Below, piece after piece: positions 36,238 through 44,733 of a DNA stretch of 64,000 bases; the first letter of the stretch is position 1; each line of letters begins with the position of its first letter. This stretch comes from Streptomyces microflavus (lineage in GTDB: Bacteria > Actinomycetota > Actinomycetes > Streptomycetales > Streptomycetaceae): positions 90,246 to 154,245 of the forward strand of contig NZ_BMUG01000016.1 of NCBI RefSeq assembly GCF_014650075.1, written 5' to 3'. Below the pieces are notes generated by a model that saw only the letters and a program-made list of their open reading frames with translations, had not been told where the DNA came from and did no database searches. The translations under genes were made by a program, and so were the position numbers.

Positions 36238-36358
36238 CCAGGCGGGCCGCGCAGCGCGGGCACCGGTCCCGCTGTGCGGCCCCGGCTCGCCCACAGCTTC
36301 CGTCACCGCGCCGGGGCGGGCACAGATACCCGCCCCGGCACACCGAAAGAGGTCACCC

Positions 36359-37291
36359 GTGCCCGCCAGTTCGTACCCCTCACCCCAGCGGCCCGCCCGC
36401 CCCGGTACAGCCGTCGACGCCGACCGGGCAGCCCGCTGCACCGAGGCCCTGCGCGACATCGCCGAGGACTTCGCCGTGGTCTCCGACGCGCTCATGCACA
36501 AGACCTACGGCGTCGCGACCCCGACCGCCGATCTCGTCGACACCGTCCTGGAACTGAGGAGGCTCACCGAGGAGGCGGTCGCGGCGATCGTCGTCCGCCA
36601 GAGGTCCCAGGGAGAACCGCTCAGCGACCTCGCCTCCTCCCTGGATCTCACTGTGGACCGGCTGCGCAAGAAGTACGTACCGAAGACCGTCGACCAGGCC
36701 CTCGCGGCCCGCCGCCGGCCCAACCGGCGGGCCGCTACCGCCCGGCCGCCCGACGACGTGCCCGCCCCGAAGAATCTGCTCCGCCGCCCGCGCCAGCGCC
36801 TGGCGTGCGCGCTCACCCGGATGCAGAAACAGGCCGGCATCACCCAGCAGGCTCTCGCCGCGCACATGAATGTGGACCCGTCCTACGTCTCGCGCCTGCT
36901 CTCGGGCGAGCGGGAACTCTCCTGGCAGCACGTCAAGGCCATCGTCGACTGCTGCGACGGCACCCCGGACCTGGTCAAGCCCCTCTGGGAAGCGGCCGCG
37001 GGCATCGAGCCGACCGGCACCGATCCCGCCCGCTACCTGCGCACCTACCTTCAGGCCCTCCGGTACGCGAACGGCTCTCCGTCCGACCGGGCGGTCATCG
37101 CCTCCAGTCAGCACGCGATCACCATCGCGGACCTGCGCCAGGCCCTTCAGGGCTGGGCCGTGCCCGAGTGGCCGGTCGTCAGCCAGCTCGTCACGGCCCT
37201 GCAGGGCCTGCCCGAGGTGGCGCTCCCGTTGTGGCGCCGCGCCCGTTCCAGCACGGAGACCTGCACCCTTCGCGCCGAGGCCTTCGGCTGA
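36359..37291 (+). CDS. Xre-family transcriptional regulator
   Basis: 310 residues from GTG 36359 (AGAGGTC upstream). The first HTH-like region is at about 72-105 (EAVAAIVVRQRSQGEPLSDLASSLDLTVDRLRKKY). A classic Xre HTH lies at about 146-195 (ACALTRMQKQAGITQQALAAHMNVDPSYVSRLLSGERELSW). The C-terminal 100 residues are helical and repeat-like (VIASSQHAITIADLRQALQGWAVPEWPVVSQLVTALQG). The sigma-like gene starts three bases after the stop, so they form an operon; the regulator may control or accompany it. Confidence 0.7.
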   Translation: MPASSYPSPQRPARPGTAVDADRAARCTEALRDIAEDFAVVSDALMHKTYGVATPTADLVDTVLELRRLTEEAVAAIVVRQRSQGEPLSDLASSLDLTVDRLRKKYVPKTVDQALAARRRPNRRAATARPPDDVPAPKNLLRRPRQRLACALTRMQKQAGITQQALAAHMNVDPSYVSRLLSGERELSWQHVKAIVDCCDGTPDLVKPLWEAAAGIEPTGTDPARYLRTYLQALRYANGSPSDRAVIASSQHAITIADLRQALQGWAVPEWPVVSQLVTALQGLPEVALPLWRRARSSTETCTLRAEAFG

Positions 37292-37293
37292 CC

Positions 37294-37794
37294 ATGACCA
37301 GCAGGAGAGCAGCCCTGAAACCTCCCGCACCCTCTGTGATCACGAATGCCTTTTACGCCTTCTACGACCTGCATCGTCCCGCGTACCACGCGTACGCGGC
37401 GGCCTACCTACCGCCGGAGGAAGCGCGGATAGCCGTCACGCACATCTTCGCCCTGGTCGCTGACCACTGGTCCACCATCATTTCCCAGCGCTACCCCTCC
37501 GCTTGGGCCTGGGAGCGCTACACCCGCACCATTGCCCGCCGCAGCGGCCGCGCACCCACCGCCACCGAGGACGTCCACCTGCTGTACGAGCAGCTGCTGC
37601 TGAGCATCGATCAGATCGCCACCGTGACGGGCGTCGAACCTGCCGCCGTCACCGCCCTCCTGGCCGCCGCCCACCGATCGGCCTCCCAAGGTCGAAGGCC
37701 CCAGAAGTCTCCGGGGCGATGTGCCGCCGACAGCCGGCCACCGCGGGGGCGCAGGGAGCCGGCACGAGGGAACGGTGTCACCACGGACCAGTAG
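37294..37794 (+). CDS. sigma-factor-like small protein
   Basis: 166 residues from ATG 37294. FYAFYDLHRPAYHAYAAAYLPPEEARIAVTHIFALVADHW resembles region 2 of ECF-type sigma factors as found in a small actinobacterial family, then LLYEQLLLSIDQIATVTGVEPAAVTALLAAAHRS could be a reduced region 4. The C-terminus is Arg-rich. Read together with the upstream Xre gene it is probably regulatory; whether it binds RNA polymerase is unknown. Confidence 0.5.
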   Translation: MTSRRAALKPPAPSVITNAFYAFYDLHRPAYHAYAAAYLPPEEARIAVTHIFALVADHWSTIISQRYPSAWAWERYTRTIARRSGRAPTATEDVHLLYEQLLLSIDQIATVTGVEPAAVTALLAAAHRSASQGRRPQKSPGRCAADSRPPRGRREPARGNGVTTDQ

Positions 37795-38554
37795 TTGACG
37801 GTGAGGAGTGCTCCAGTGCGGCTCCAGCTCTCTCCGGGCGCGTGTGGCACGGCCGCTCCGCTCTTCGCGGTCCGGGCGGATGACGCAGCGGCCGTGCGTA
37901 CTCCCCGGAAACCCCCTCGTGGTTCCACGAAGCGCGTTACCTGATCGTCGCCTGGTCGCCAGCGACTACCGGTGTGTACTGCCGCCCGTCCTGTATGACG
38001 TGGCGGCCAGCCTCATCGGGCATCTCGCCGACCAGCTGCCCGCCGCCTCCGAGGGCCGGCTGGACCTGCCTACCTGGAGCACCTCTGGTCGGTTCTCCAG
38101 GTAGGCAGGCACGCCCGGCCGCGGGTGAAACTCAAAGGTCGTCCGTCGTGGCTCATCCAGCTCAGTGCTTGACGCGCGAGCTGCCGGAAGGGCGTGGCGA
38201 TCTCGATCGGCTCCGCCGGAGTGCCTGGGCGCTCACGCGCCCAGGCGGCGGCGTAGTCTCGCGCGGAATGAGGCACTGCCAGAGTCCTCACTGGCAAGGA
38301 TGGTCGGCTGCAGCCGAGCCGACCTGATAGCTGTGCGGACACCACTCACACTTATCGCAGCTGTGATCGTCGATTGAGCTCTGAGTTCTACCACGCACGA
38401 GATCGCTAGCTGCGCGGGGTACGGGGAACGCTGCAGTGCGAACAACACCTAAGCGAGTACGGCCAGGTCCTGCGTGACGAGGTACTCGCCAACGCCATCC
38501 TCGATATGCCCCGTGAAACGAATCTGGCCTGTACGTGCGTTCGTTGCGCGGACC
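37795..38554. other. no supported gene; contains a long hairpin
   Basis: Short frames without ribosome sites. A minus-strand frame just after the DUF2384 gene (TCEVRATNARTGQIRFTGHI) looks coding and may be a read-through or frameshifted tail, but it has no clear start. Confidence 0.35.
38065..38109. repeat. 15-bp perfect inverted repeat
   Basis: CCTGCCTACCTGGAG (38065-38079) and its exact complement CTCCAGGTAGGCAGG (38095-38109) are separated by 15 bases. There is no T-tract, so it is not a standard terminator. A protein-binding site or a mobile-element end is possible. Confidence 0.7.
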
Positions 38555-38944
38555 TCACAGGTCGCCCCGCTGGAAGGAGCGTGCTGCGGCCATGGCTTCC
38601 TTGAAGCGTCCCTGGGCGATGGCCTCGATGGGGGAGTCGTCTTCAAGCTGCGGGTTCATGCCCATCATCCAGGCACGCGCGATGTGGTGGTTTTCGCAGT
38701 TGGCGATGAAGGTGAAAACCTGGCAGGCGGCACGCATCCGGTTCTCCGCGTCGATGCGTGGGGCGTTCTGCTCACGAGCCCATCGTCCAACTTGCTTGTG
38801 GTCTTCCACGCCTGCGATGAGAGCGGCCACTCGCTGACTAAAAGTGTCCTGCAGCAGGGCAGCCATCTGAGCGGGCGTTAGTACCGTTGTCTCGCGGAGT
38901 GCTCGGCCCTCGGCTTCGGCGGCTGTCTCTCGCTGAGTCTTCAT
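38555..38944 (-). CDS. Xre/MbcA-type antitoxin-like protein (DUF2384)
   Basis: 129 residues from ATG 38944 with GAGGAGA upstream. The N-terminal half contains an HTH-like helix pair (MAALLQDTFSQRVAALIAGVEDHKQVGRWAREQ). The C-terminal part, ARAWMMGMNPQLEDDSPIEAIAQGRFKEAMAAARSF, matches the antitoxin domain that plugs RES toxins (W..G.NP.L...P.E.I..G). A RES protein is encoded 490 bases upstream on the same strand, so this is probably its antitoxin and repressor. Confidence 0.65.
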   Translation of the reverse strand: MKTQRETAAEAEGRALRETTVLTPAQMAALLQDTFSQRVAALIAGVEDHKQVGRWAREQNAPRIDAENRMRAACQVFTFIANCENHHIARAWMMGMNPQLEDDSPIEAIAQGRFKEAMAAARSFQRGDL

Positions 38945-39004
38945 GGTCTCCTCGATTCCTTGCTGGCCGCTAGGCAACTGCGAAGGAAGTTCGCGCTTGG
39001 AGCG

Positions 39005-39211
39005 CTAAGGCCGTGGTGTGGGGTGGGCGAGGTGCATGCCGCGGTGGCTGGTGATACCGCGCGTGCCCGGATCTGGCCGGTAAGCCAGGGATGCACACCT
39101 TGTCGGCTCGGAGGAGACGTTTTTGATCGGGTACGTCAGCTGCGCGGCCGGCATGGACCGCAGTGGCGGCGCCGGTAACCACCGGTCTATGCGTAGATGG
39201 GTCATCAACAT
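39005..39211 (-). CDS. small ORF with strong ribosome site
   Basis: 68 codons from ATG 39211, with AGGAG five bases upstream. The product (MLMTHLRIDRWLPAP...) is not recognised. It lies in the gap between the RES gene and the antitoxin-like gene and may be their operon partner or a leader. The 200 bases before it are unusually A/T-rich (39216-39310) and probably hold a promoter. Confidence 0.35.
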   Translation of the reverse strand: MLMTHLRIDRWLPAPPLRSMPAAQLTYPIKNVSSEPTRCASLAYRPDPGTRGITSHRGMHLAHPTPRP

Positions 39212-39431
39212 GCTTACTCCTAGGTTCAGTTGGCTACAGCGTACCCTTTTAGGGGCTCCTTACTCCATAGTTTTCCCACCTTAAAACACCCCTAAATCCC
39301 ACCTGGGGTAAGTGTGCAGGTGCTCTGAGCTGCACCTTCTTGCCAGGTGCAGCAGGTACAGCGTTGTGACGGCGACGCAGGGAGGAGACCTGAACGAGGG
39401 ACATTGCGTACGGCTAGACGATGCATCGCGG

Positions 39432-40232
39432 TCACCGGATGCGCAGGCCGTACTCCTTAGCGACCTCTCGCAGTGCCCAGTCCTCCTTCTTGATCGGACG
39501 CCGCTCCTGCTCGTGCAGCTCGGTGTCGCGCCATATGGCCCAGCACTGGTAGCCGGCGTAGCCGGAGCGATAGGTGATGCCCTGGACCAGCTGATGTCCC
39601 CTTTCGTTGCGCTGCGCTACCGCCCAGGCGGCGATCTGACGGGTGATGCGCCTGTCCCTGCCCCGCAGGTGCTTGTCGGTCAGGGAGTCGCCTACACCGA
39701 AGGCTTTGAGGTCCTCACCGAGTTCGTCGAGGAGGACGCTGCGTGTCGCATCGGCTTCCAGATCCAGGAACTGAGCTTCGGACGATGTGGTCAGCCGGAC
39801 CAGGATCCGGTTGTGCCTCCAGCTTGAGGCGATGTCACCGACGGACATATGCGCTCCCTCGGTGGGGGCCCCCTCCGTCATCCACCCGCGCATACGGGGG
39901 GAAACGCGGAACTGTTCCAGAGCTTCCGCATAGCAGCCGGCCGGGTCCGAGGCGCAGTACAACGTCCCGTAGGAGAAGAGGCTGAATCTCCCGGCCGACG
40001 AACCGTCGAAGGTCTCGGGCTCCACTTGGTTGTACTTGACCGGTTCTTCGGACCATCCCAAGCGCCACAGGCCCTGCACGGGTGCCTGTGACAGGGTGAC
40101 AGAGGGGACGGTCATCGCAGCCGCCTCCCCTGGACGGCAGGCGCAGGGCCACTCTCCGTTGTGGGTTCCGCAACGATCACAGGAAACACCGCCGGAGAGC
40201 GGTGCTCTAACGCAACGATCATCGATCCTCAT
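39432..40232 (-). CDS. RES-domain toxin with N-terminal zinc ribbon
   Basis: 266 residues from ATG 40232. A later ATG at 40115 has a better ribosome site (GGGGAGG) but would drop the zinc ribbon CDRCGTHNGEWPCAC. The RES domain starts LWRLGWSEEPVKYN and contains AGRFSLFSYGTLYCASDPAGCYAEALEQFR, with the Arg, Tyr, Ser/Cys and Glu positions of the NAD-binding pocket. RES toxins deplete NAD+ and arrest growth; partners are Xre/DUF2384 antitoxins, here at 38555. The C-terminus GITYRSGYAGYQCWAIW is typical. The zinc ribbon and the separation from the antitoxin are unusual. Confidence 0.7.
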   Translation of the reverse strand: MRIDDRCVRAPLSGGVSCDRCGTHNGEWPCACRPGEAAAMTVPSVTLSQAPVQGLWRLGWSEEPVKYNQVEPETFDGSSAGRFSLFSYGTLYCASDPAGCYAEALEQFRVSPRMRGWMTEGAPTEGAHMSVGDIASSWRHNRILVRLTTSSEAQFLDLEADATRSVLLDELGEDLKAFGVGDSLTDKHLRGRDRRITRQIAAWAVAQRNERGHQLVQGITYRSGYAGYQCWAIWRDTELHEQERRPIKKEDWALREVAKEYGLRIR

Positions 40233-40373
40233 TTGGGTCAGATAGATGCCAGGCGTCCGTGCTGGCAGGTGGAAGTAGAGATTCTCCAGGCGTTGCCGGT
40301 GCGCTGTGCGGTTCACCGGTAACGGGTTGGGCGCACATGGCGGTGCGTTGCAGCACGCCCGGCGCACCCTGTC

Positions 40374-42677
40374 TCACAACTGGTCGTGCTGCAGCCGAAA
40401 TGCCATGGCCCCCGCCTCTCCGGAAGCCAGAAGGATGGAGGACGTGACCTGATTTCGGTCCTGCACGGCCTTGAGGGTCTCGATGGGGGAGCCTGTGACG
40501 ATCTGCAGCAGTGGTCGCGCTGCGGCAGCCGCGTCCCACACGTGGATGCTGGTCGTCCCCGCGACGGCCAAGGCGGTGCGACCGTACGGCAGTCGCAGAG
40601 AGGTAACCGCGCTCAGCTCACCGTCGGTGCAGTTCAGTGTGCGCACAGCGCGACACGTCTGCGGATCCCACAGTTTCAGGGTGCCGTCCTGCCCGGCCAC
40701 AGCGATGAGCAGGTCTCCGTCTTCTGGGGTGACGAAGGCCAGATCATTGATGACATTCTGATCACATTTGATGGTGGAGCCGTGCTGCTCCAGGGTGTCG
40801 GTGTTCCAGACTCTGATGTTGCCGTCGCTTCCGCCGGAAGCTAGCAACCGGGTCTGGGAGTTCTGGTACGTGGCCAGAGACCGGACAGTGAATTCGTGAT
40901 CGCCGAAACGGGCGAGCTGTTCACCGCTGGCAGGCTGCCAGACGCAGACCGTGCCGTCGGCTCCTGCACTGGCAAGCAAGTCGCCGGATGCCGAGGGCAC
41001 GGTTATCAGGCTTCGGATGGGAAGCAGGTGACCTGTCATCTCCGGGCCGATCTGCCGATTGGTCTCAGGATCGACGCAGATGATGTCGTAGCCTACGGCG
41101 ACTGCAAGCGCGCGGCGGGCGCCGATCTGCGGCCAGGCGAGGGCCGTGACATGCCGTCCTTTGAGGCGGGTGGTTTCCGCCCCCGTGGCAAGGTCCTTGA
41201 TGATGACGCGTGACGCGCGGGCGACGGCCAGTCGGCGAGGGGCAGCGGGACACACTGCGCTTGCGGTGACTCGGTTCCACGCCTTGGGCTCCTGGCCGAA
41301 GACAGCTTCATCGACGACCCAGTTGCGCACGATGCGGTCTGCCCCGCCCGACAGCAGGCGATCTGGCTCTGGCCCGTGCCCGGGGATGCTCGTCATTGCG
41401 TTCACGGGGGAAGCGTGTGCCTGAAGCAGACCGGGAACTGCTTGCAGGTCCGGCAGTTTCCACAAGCGCAAGGTGCCATCGCCGGCAGCGGACACCAGCG
41501 CGGATGCCCCCCCGACAGAAACGAGTTGCAGGGAAGTCACCGGTACCGGGACTTCTCCCACCGGGCCTGTGTCATGCCGCCCCCTGTGTAAGGGCTGTGC
41601 TGTTTCCAGGTCGCACAGCGAGATGTTGCTGCCCTCGTCACCGACGACGTACCGACCGAGTTCCGGAAGCGCGAGCAGGGCACGGATCCGGCTGCTGTGA
41701 CGGGAGTGAGGAATCAGGGAGAGTCCGTCGAAACGGTAGACGGTCTCGTGCATGCTCACAAGAAGCTGCGGTCCCGCATCTGCGCTGTTGATACCGCACA
41801 GGAGGGCGGATGAGTCCTGCAACTCGCCCAGAGGAAGGTGGTGCGGCTGGAAGCGGCCCACGTCGAAAGCCTCCACCGTGCCGTCGCTGAAGGCCGCCAG
41901 GAGTAGGCGCGGACTGCCGTCAGGGCGGTATGTGGTCAGTGAGCTGACCCAGGTCTGCTTCCTGTGCGCAATTACACGGCGGGTGAGCTGACCGTTCTCC
42001 TCTTCCACGGCCATGACGCGTCCGTCGGTACCAGCGGTGATGAGGAGGCCTCCCTCCAACGCCAAAAGGTGTGTGATGGCCCCTGAATGCAGGCTGAGCG
42101 GAACATGGACGAGGCGACCGTCATAACGCAGAATCCGCAAAGTGCCCACATTGTCGCCAGTCGCCACGTACGACGACCTCGTACCGGCCGGGCTGAGGAT
42201 GCCCAGGGACGTCACTTCCGTGGGGCTGTTCGTCCATGCAGGAGTGGGAGTTACCCGGTCACTCCACAGCGGAGTGACCGGAACAGCAGTGAAGGGCGGT
42301 GCAGCCGTTTTCTCCCGACTGGTCTGTGCGGACAGGGCCGCTGCGCGCGCCAGGCAAAGGCTGGAGAGCCGTGACACCGGGCTGACCCCCCGTACGAACG
42401 GCTCCAGGGAGGCCCAGGCTTGTAACCACCCACTTCGCTCCGGGCCGCCTCCCTCCGCAGCCAGCAGACGCCGCACCTGAGAACTGCTCTCCCAAGCCAG
42501 CAGAGCGAACGGCACGTGATCGTCATCCAGGACGCGTCCCTCAGCGGCGTGTTCGGCAAGATGACGGCGCAGGTAAGGGTGTGGGGGCAGAGCGGGATCG
42601 CTTGGGACCAGCTCAGCCAACTTTGCGGCGATCTGCCGGTGGATTGCCGCCTGACGCTCATCAGGCCCTTCAGTCAT
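40374..42677 (-). CDS. WD40 beta-propeller protein coupled to the caspase-STAND gene
   Basis: 767 residues from ATG 42677; start and upstream stop overlap as ATGACTGA, so translation is probably coupled. Residues 1-100 are helical (HLAEHAAEGRVLDDDHVPFALLAWESSSQVRRLLAAEGG), a helical stretch that in one-piece caspase-STAND proteins links the NTPase to the repeats. From about 150 on there are repeated WD40 blades, for example GDLLASAGADGTVCVWQPASG, LLASGGSDGNIRVWNTDTL and LLIAVAGQDGTLKLWDPQT, likely two propellers. It probably serves as the sensor or scaffold of the split caspase-NTPase. Confidence 0.8.
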   Translation of the reverse strand: MTEGPDERQAAIHRQIAAKLAELVPSDPALPPHPYLRRHLAEHAAEGRVLDDDHVPFALLAWESSSQVRRLLAAEGGGPERSGWLQAWASLEPFVRGVSPVSRLSSLCLARAAALSAQTSREKTAAPPFTAVPVTPLWSDRVTPTPAWTNSPTEVTSLGILSPAGTRSSYVATGDNVGTLRILRYDGRLVHVPLSLHSGAITHLLALEGGLLITAGTDGRVMAVEEENGQLTRRVIAHRKQTWVSSLTTYRPDGSPRLLLAAFSDGTVEAFDVGRFQPHHLPLGELQDSSALLCGINSADAGPQLLVSMHETVYRFDGLSLIPHSRHSSRIRALLALPELGRYVVGDEGSNISLCDLETAQPLHRGRHDTGPVGEVPVPVTSLQLVSVGGASALVSAAGDGTLRLWKLPDLQAVPGLLQAHASPVNAMTSIPGHGPEPDRLLSGGADRIVRNWVVDEAVFGQEPKAWNRVTASAVCPAAPRRLAVARASRVIIKDLATGAETTRLKGRHVTALAWPQIGARRALAVAVGYDIICVDPETNRQIGPEMTGHLLPIRSLITVPSASGDLLASAGADGTVCVWQPASGEQLARFGDHEFTVRSLATYQNSQTRLLASGGSDGNIRVWNTDTLEQHGSTIKCDQNVINDLAFVTPEDGDLLIAVAGQDGTLKLWDPQTCRAVRTLNCTDGELSAVTSLRLPYGRTALAVAGTTSIHVWDAAAAARPLLQIVTGSPIETLKAVQDRNQVTSSILLASGEAGAMAFRLQHDQL

Positions 42678-44715
42678 TGCCTTCACCCGAGTTCAACAAG
42701 TCCCCTGCCGAGCCGAGGAGCTCAGCTGCCAGCTCTTCGTGTGCTGGCCGGTAGACGCGCCGCTCGTCCTCGACAGCTTGAGCCAGATAACCGCTCAGTC
42801 GGCCGCCGAGGAGCTTGCCGATCATCTGGTCCCACTCATCGGGCTGTAGCTGCTCGGGTAGAAGGAAGACCCCGGCAATGGCAGGCCAGACCTCTCCCCA
42901 CGGAACACCCTGGCCCTTGGCGTAGGCAGACGCCTTGAGCAGGGCTAGCGCGACATGGGAAGGCAGCCCTTCTTCCTTCACCATTCTCAGGTCTCTGCGC
43001 AGGAGCCCCCGGATGCCTTGTGTCAGCGTCGCGCGTTGCCATTCACTGTTGCGGGCCAGCGCTGCCGGGTCGGGGGCGTTGCGGAGCTGGTGTCCCGCCA
43101 ACCGGGCGTCGATAAAGGAGGGCCATACGGCGTCCACGATGCTGGGGAGTTCCCTCTCCAGGGCTTCAGAGGTAGGTCTTTCCCCCACCAGTGCTCGGAG
43201 GTAGAGGCGCAGGTCGTCCTTGCTGAGCAAGCTGTCCGTGCGTTCTGTTCGCGCGGCAGGAAAAACGCGGCGCAGTACCTGAAGCAAGCCTCCATCTTCC
43301 GCGGTGCCGGCCGTGGAGGGAGAGAGAGGCTGGCTAGACCGGACGCCGATCAGCAGCCTCACCGCAGGCCGCGAACCGGGTTGGCAGAACGGCACGAGGG
43401 GCTCAAGCACGTCGCTGATGATGCGTGCATGCTCCTGCGCCTCGTCCAACGCATCGACCACTATCGTCACAGGCCTGCTGCCGGCGCCCCGCACAAAATC
43501 CAGGAGTTGCTGAGTTCGGGCGGATACAGGGTCCTCGGTGGCCGAGACCGGTGCTGGGCGGATTCCCAGGGCTTGGAGGAGAGCAGTTGCTACCTGCTCG
43601 GCATCACGATTCCGTGCCAGCACCGCCGCGCGCACCGCTCCCTCCGCCGGGAATGTGCCCTCAGGTGAAGCTTCTTCTGCAGCCTTGTACAGCGGGTCAA
43701 GACGGAACAGAGGGTCACTGAGCGTCACAGCGCGTGCGATCACCGCCGACTTTCCGCTGCCAGCACAGCCGGTCAACAGCAGAACGCCGCCCTGGGAATC
43801 CGCATTGAGGAACTGAGCGATCTCCCGGTTGAGGCTTTCGCGTCCGCGGAAGTACCAGCCCGTATCGCCTTCCGTCGGTCGCCCCGTAGCCCGGTCCAGC
43901 CAGTCCTCTGCGGGCACTTGCACGTATCCGGGATTAGGCACGCACAGTGAGGGTTGATACGTGCCACCTTGGACCAGGTGATGGAGCTTGAACTTCTTCT
44001 CATCCTCAGGGCTCAGCCCTCGGGCGTACTGGGCCATGAAGTCCGGAATGCTTAGATGTGACGTTGTGATGCCGGCAGTCTGACGGAGGCGCTCAAGCGC
44101 AGCACGCAGCAGAGTGGGAAACCTTAAGACTTCAATCTTGGTAGTCAGGCCGCAAGTCACCAGCACATCTAAATTGGCGGACTCCCGACGAGTAGGCCGG
44201 ATATCCTTATACAACGAATTCATATCCGGTCCCATATTGCCAGCATGGCACGTGTTCACAATGACCAGCACGTTCGTGGCATGCGAGTCCAGAGCCGCAG
44301 CCACGACATCCGCCGTGCGCACCGCTGTCGCCAGGGGACGATGGGGCACCGAGTCCGGCATCCGCAAGAAGTGAGTATCAGCCTTCCCTCCGATGCCGTG
44401 CCCGGTGATGAACACGACCAGAGCCTCGGCACGCAGTTCCCTCACCTTCTGCTGGCGCAGGAAATCCTCGACCTGATCCCGGTTTCTGAGTTCCTCGGAA
44501 GGCCCCACCTGCCGGAACGGCTGTTCCGCTCCCGGTGTCTGCCACCACTCGCCCACGACAAGCAGTTGCTGATCGATCCCAGCGGCAAACTGCTCGGAGT
44601 TGTCGTCGCTTGTGTAGTCGCGAACCCCGAGTGTCAGCAGCACGCGCTGCGCTGATGGCGCGTCACCTTGTGCCGGTACAGACTTTAACCGGACCTCGCC
44701 CCCCGTGTGCTGCAT
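42670..44715 (-). CDS. caspase-like protease fused to a STAND NTPase
   Basis: 681 residues from ATG 44715; longer upstream frames overlap the divergent hydrolase gene. Caspase-like (C14) domain at 20-250: His106 in VVFITGHGIGG and Cys156 in VLVIVNTCHAGN form the dyad. STAND/NACHT-like NTPase from about 285: Walker A TGCAGSGKS (315-323) and Walker B VTIVVDALDEA (416-426), with a GVRSS sensor-like motif further on. A helical region ends the protein. Such fusions are predicted conflict or suicide effectors in which NTPase oligomerisation activates the protease. The WD40 part, often fused in one chain, is the next gene. Confidence 0.85.
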   Translation of the reverse strand: MQHTGGEVRLKSVPAQGDAPSAQRVLLTLGVRDYTSDDNSEQFAAGIDQQLLVVGEWWQTPGAEQPFRQVGPSEELRNRDQVEDFLRQQKVRELRAEALVVFITGHGIGGKADTHFLRMPDSVPHRPLATAVRTADVVAAALDSHATNVLVIVNTCHAGNMGPDMNSLYKDIRPTRRESANLDVLVTCGLTTKIEVLRFPTLLRAALERLRQTAGITTSHLSIPDFMAQYARGLSPEDEKKFKLHHLVQGGTYQPSLCVPNPGYVQVPAEDWLDRATGRPTEGDTGWYFRGRESLNREIAQFLNADSQGGVLLLTGCAGSGKSAVIARAVTLSDPLFRLDPLYKAAEEASPEGTFPAEGAVRAAVLARNRDAEQVATALLQALGIRPAPVSATEDPVSARTQQLLDFVRGAGSRPVTIVVDALDEAQEHARIISDVLEPLVPFCQPGSRPAVRLLIGVRSSQPLSPSTAGTAEDGGLLQVLRRVFPAARTERTDSLLSKDDLRLYLRALVGERPTSEALERELPSIVDAVWPSFIDARLAGHQLRNAPDPAALARNSEWQRATLTQGIRGLLRRDLRMVKEEGLPSHVALALLKASAYAKGQGVPWGEVWPAIAGVFLLPEQLQPDEWDQMIGKLLGGRLSGYLAQAVEDERRVYRPAHEELAAELLGSAGDLLNSGEGND

Positions 44716-44733
44716 GTCACTAGTGTGACACTC
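44716..44733. promoter_or_regulatory. 18-base divergent start region
   Basis: Only 18 bases separate the two divergent ATG codons. They contain the inverted pair TGTCAC and GTGACA around TAGT. TAGTGT lies seven bases before the hydrolase ATG, fitting a -10 box of a leaderless transcript. Neither gene has a ribosome site, so both may be leaderless and co-regulated. Confidence 0.4.

Noticed and set aside
44716..44733. A perfect operator palindrome between the caspase and hydrolase genes
   Set aside because: Only the six-base arms TGTCAC/GTGACA match and the centre is asymmetric, so it is listed only as a weak regulatory candidate.
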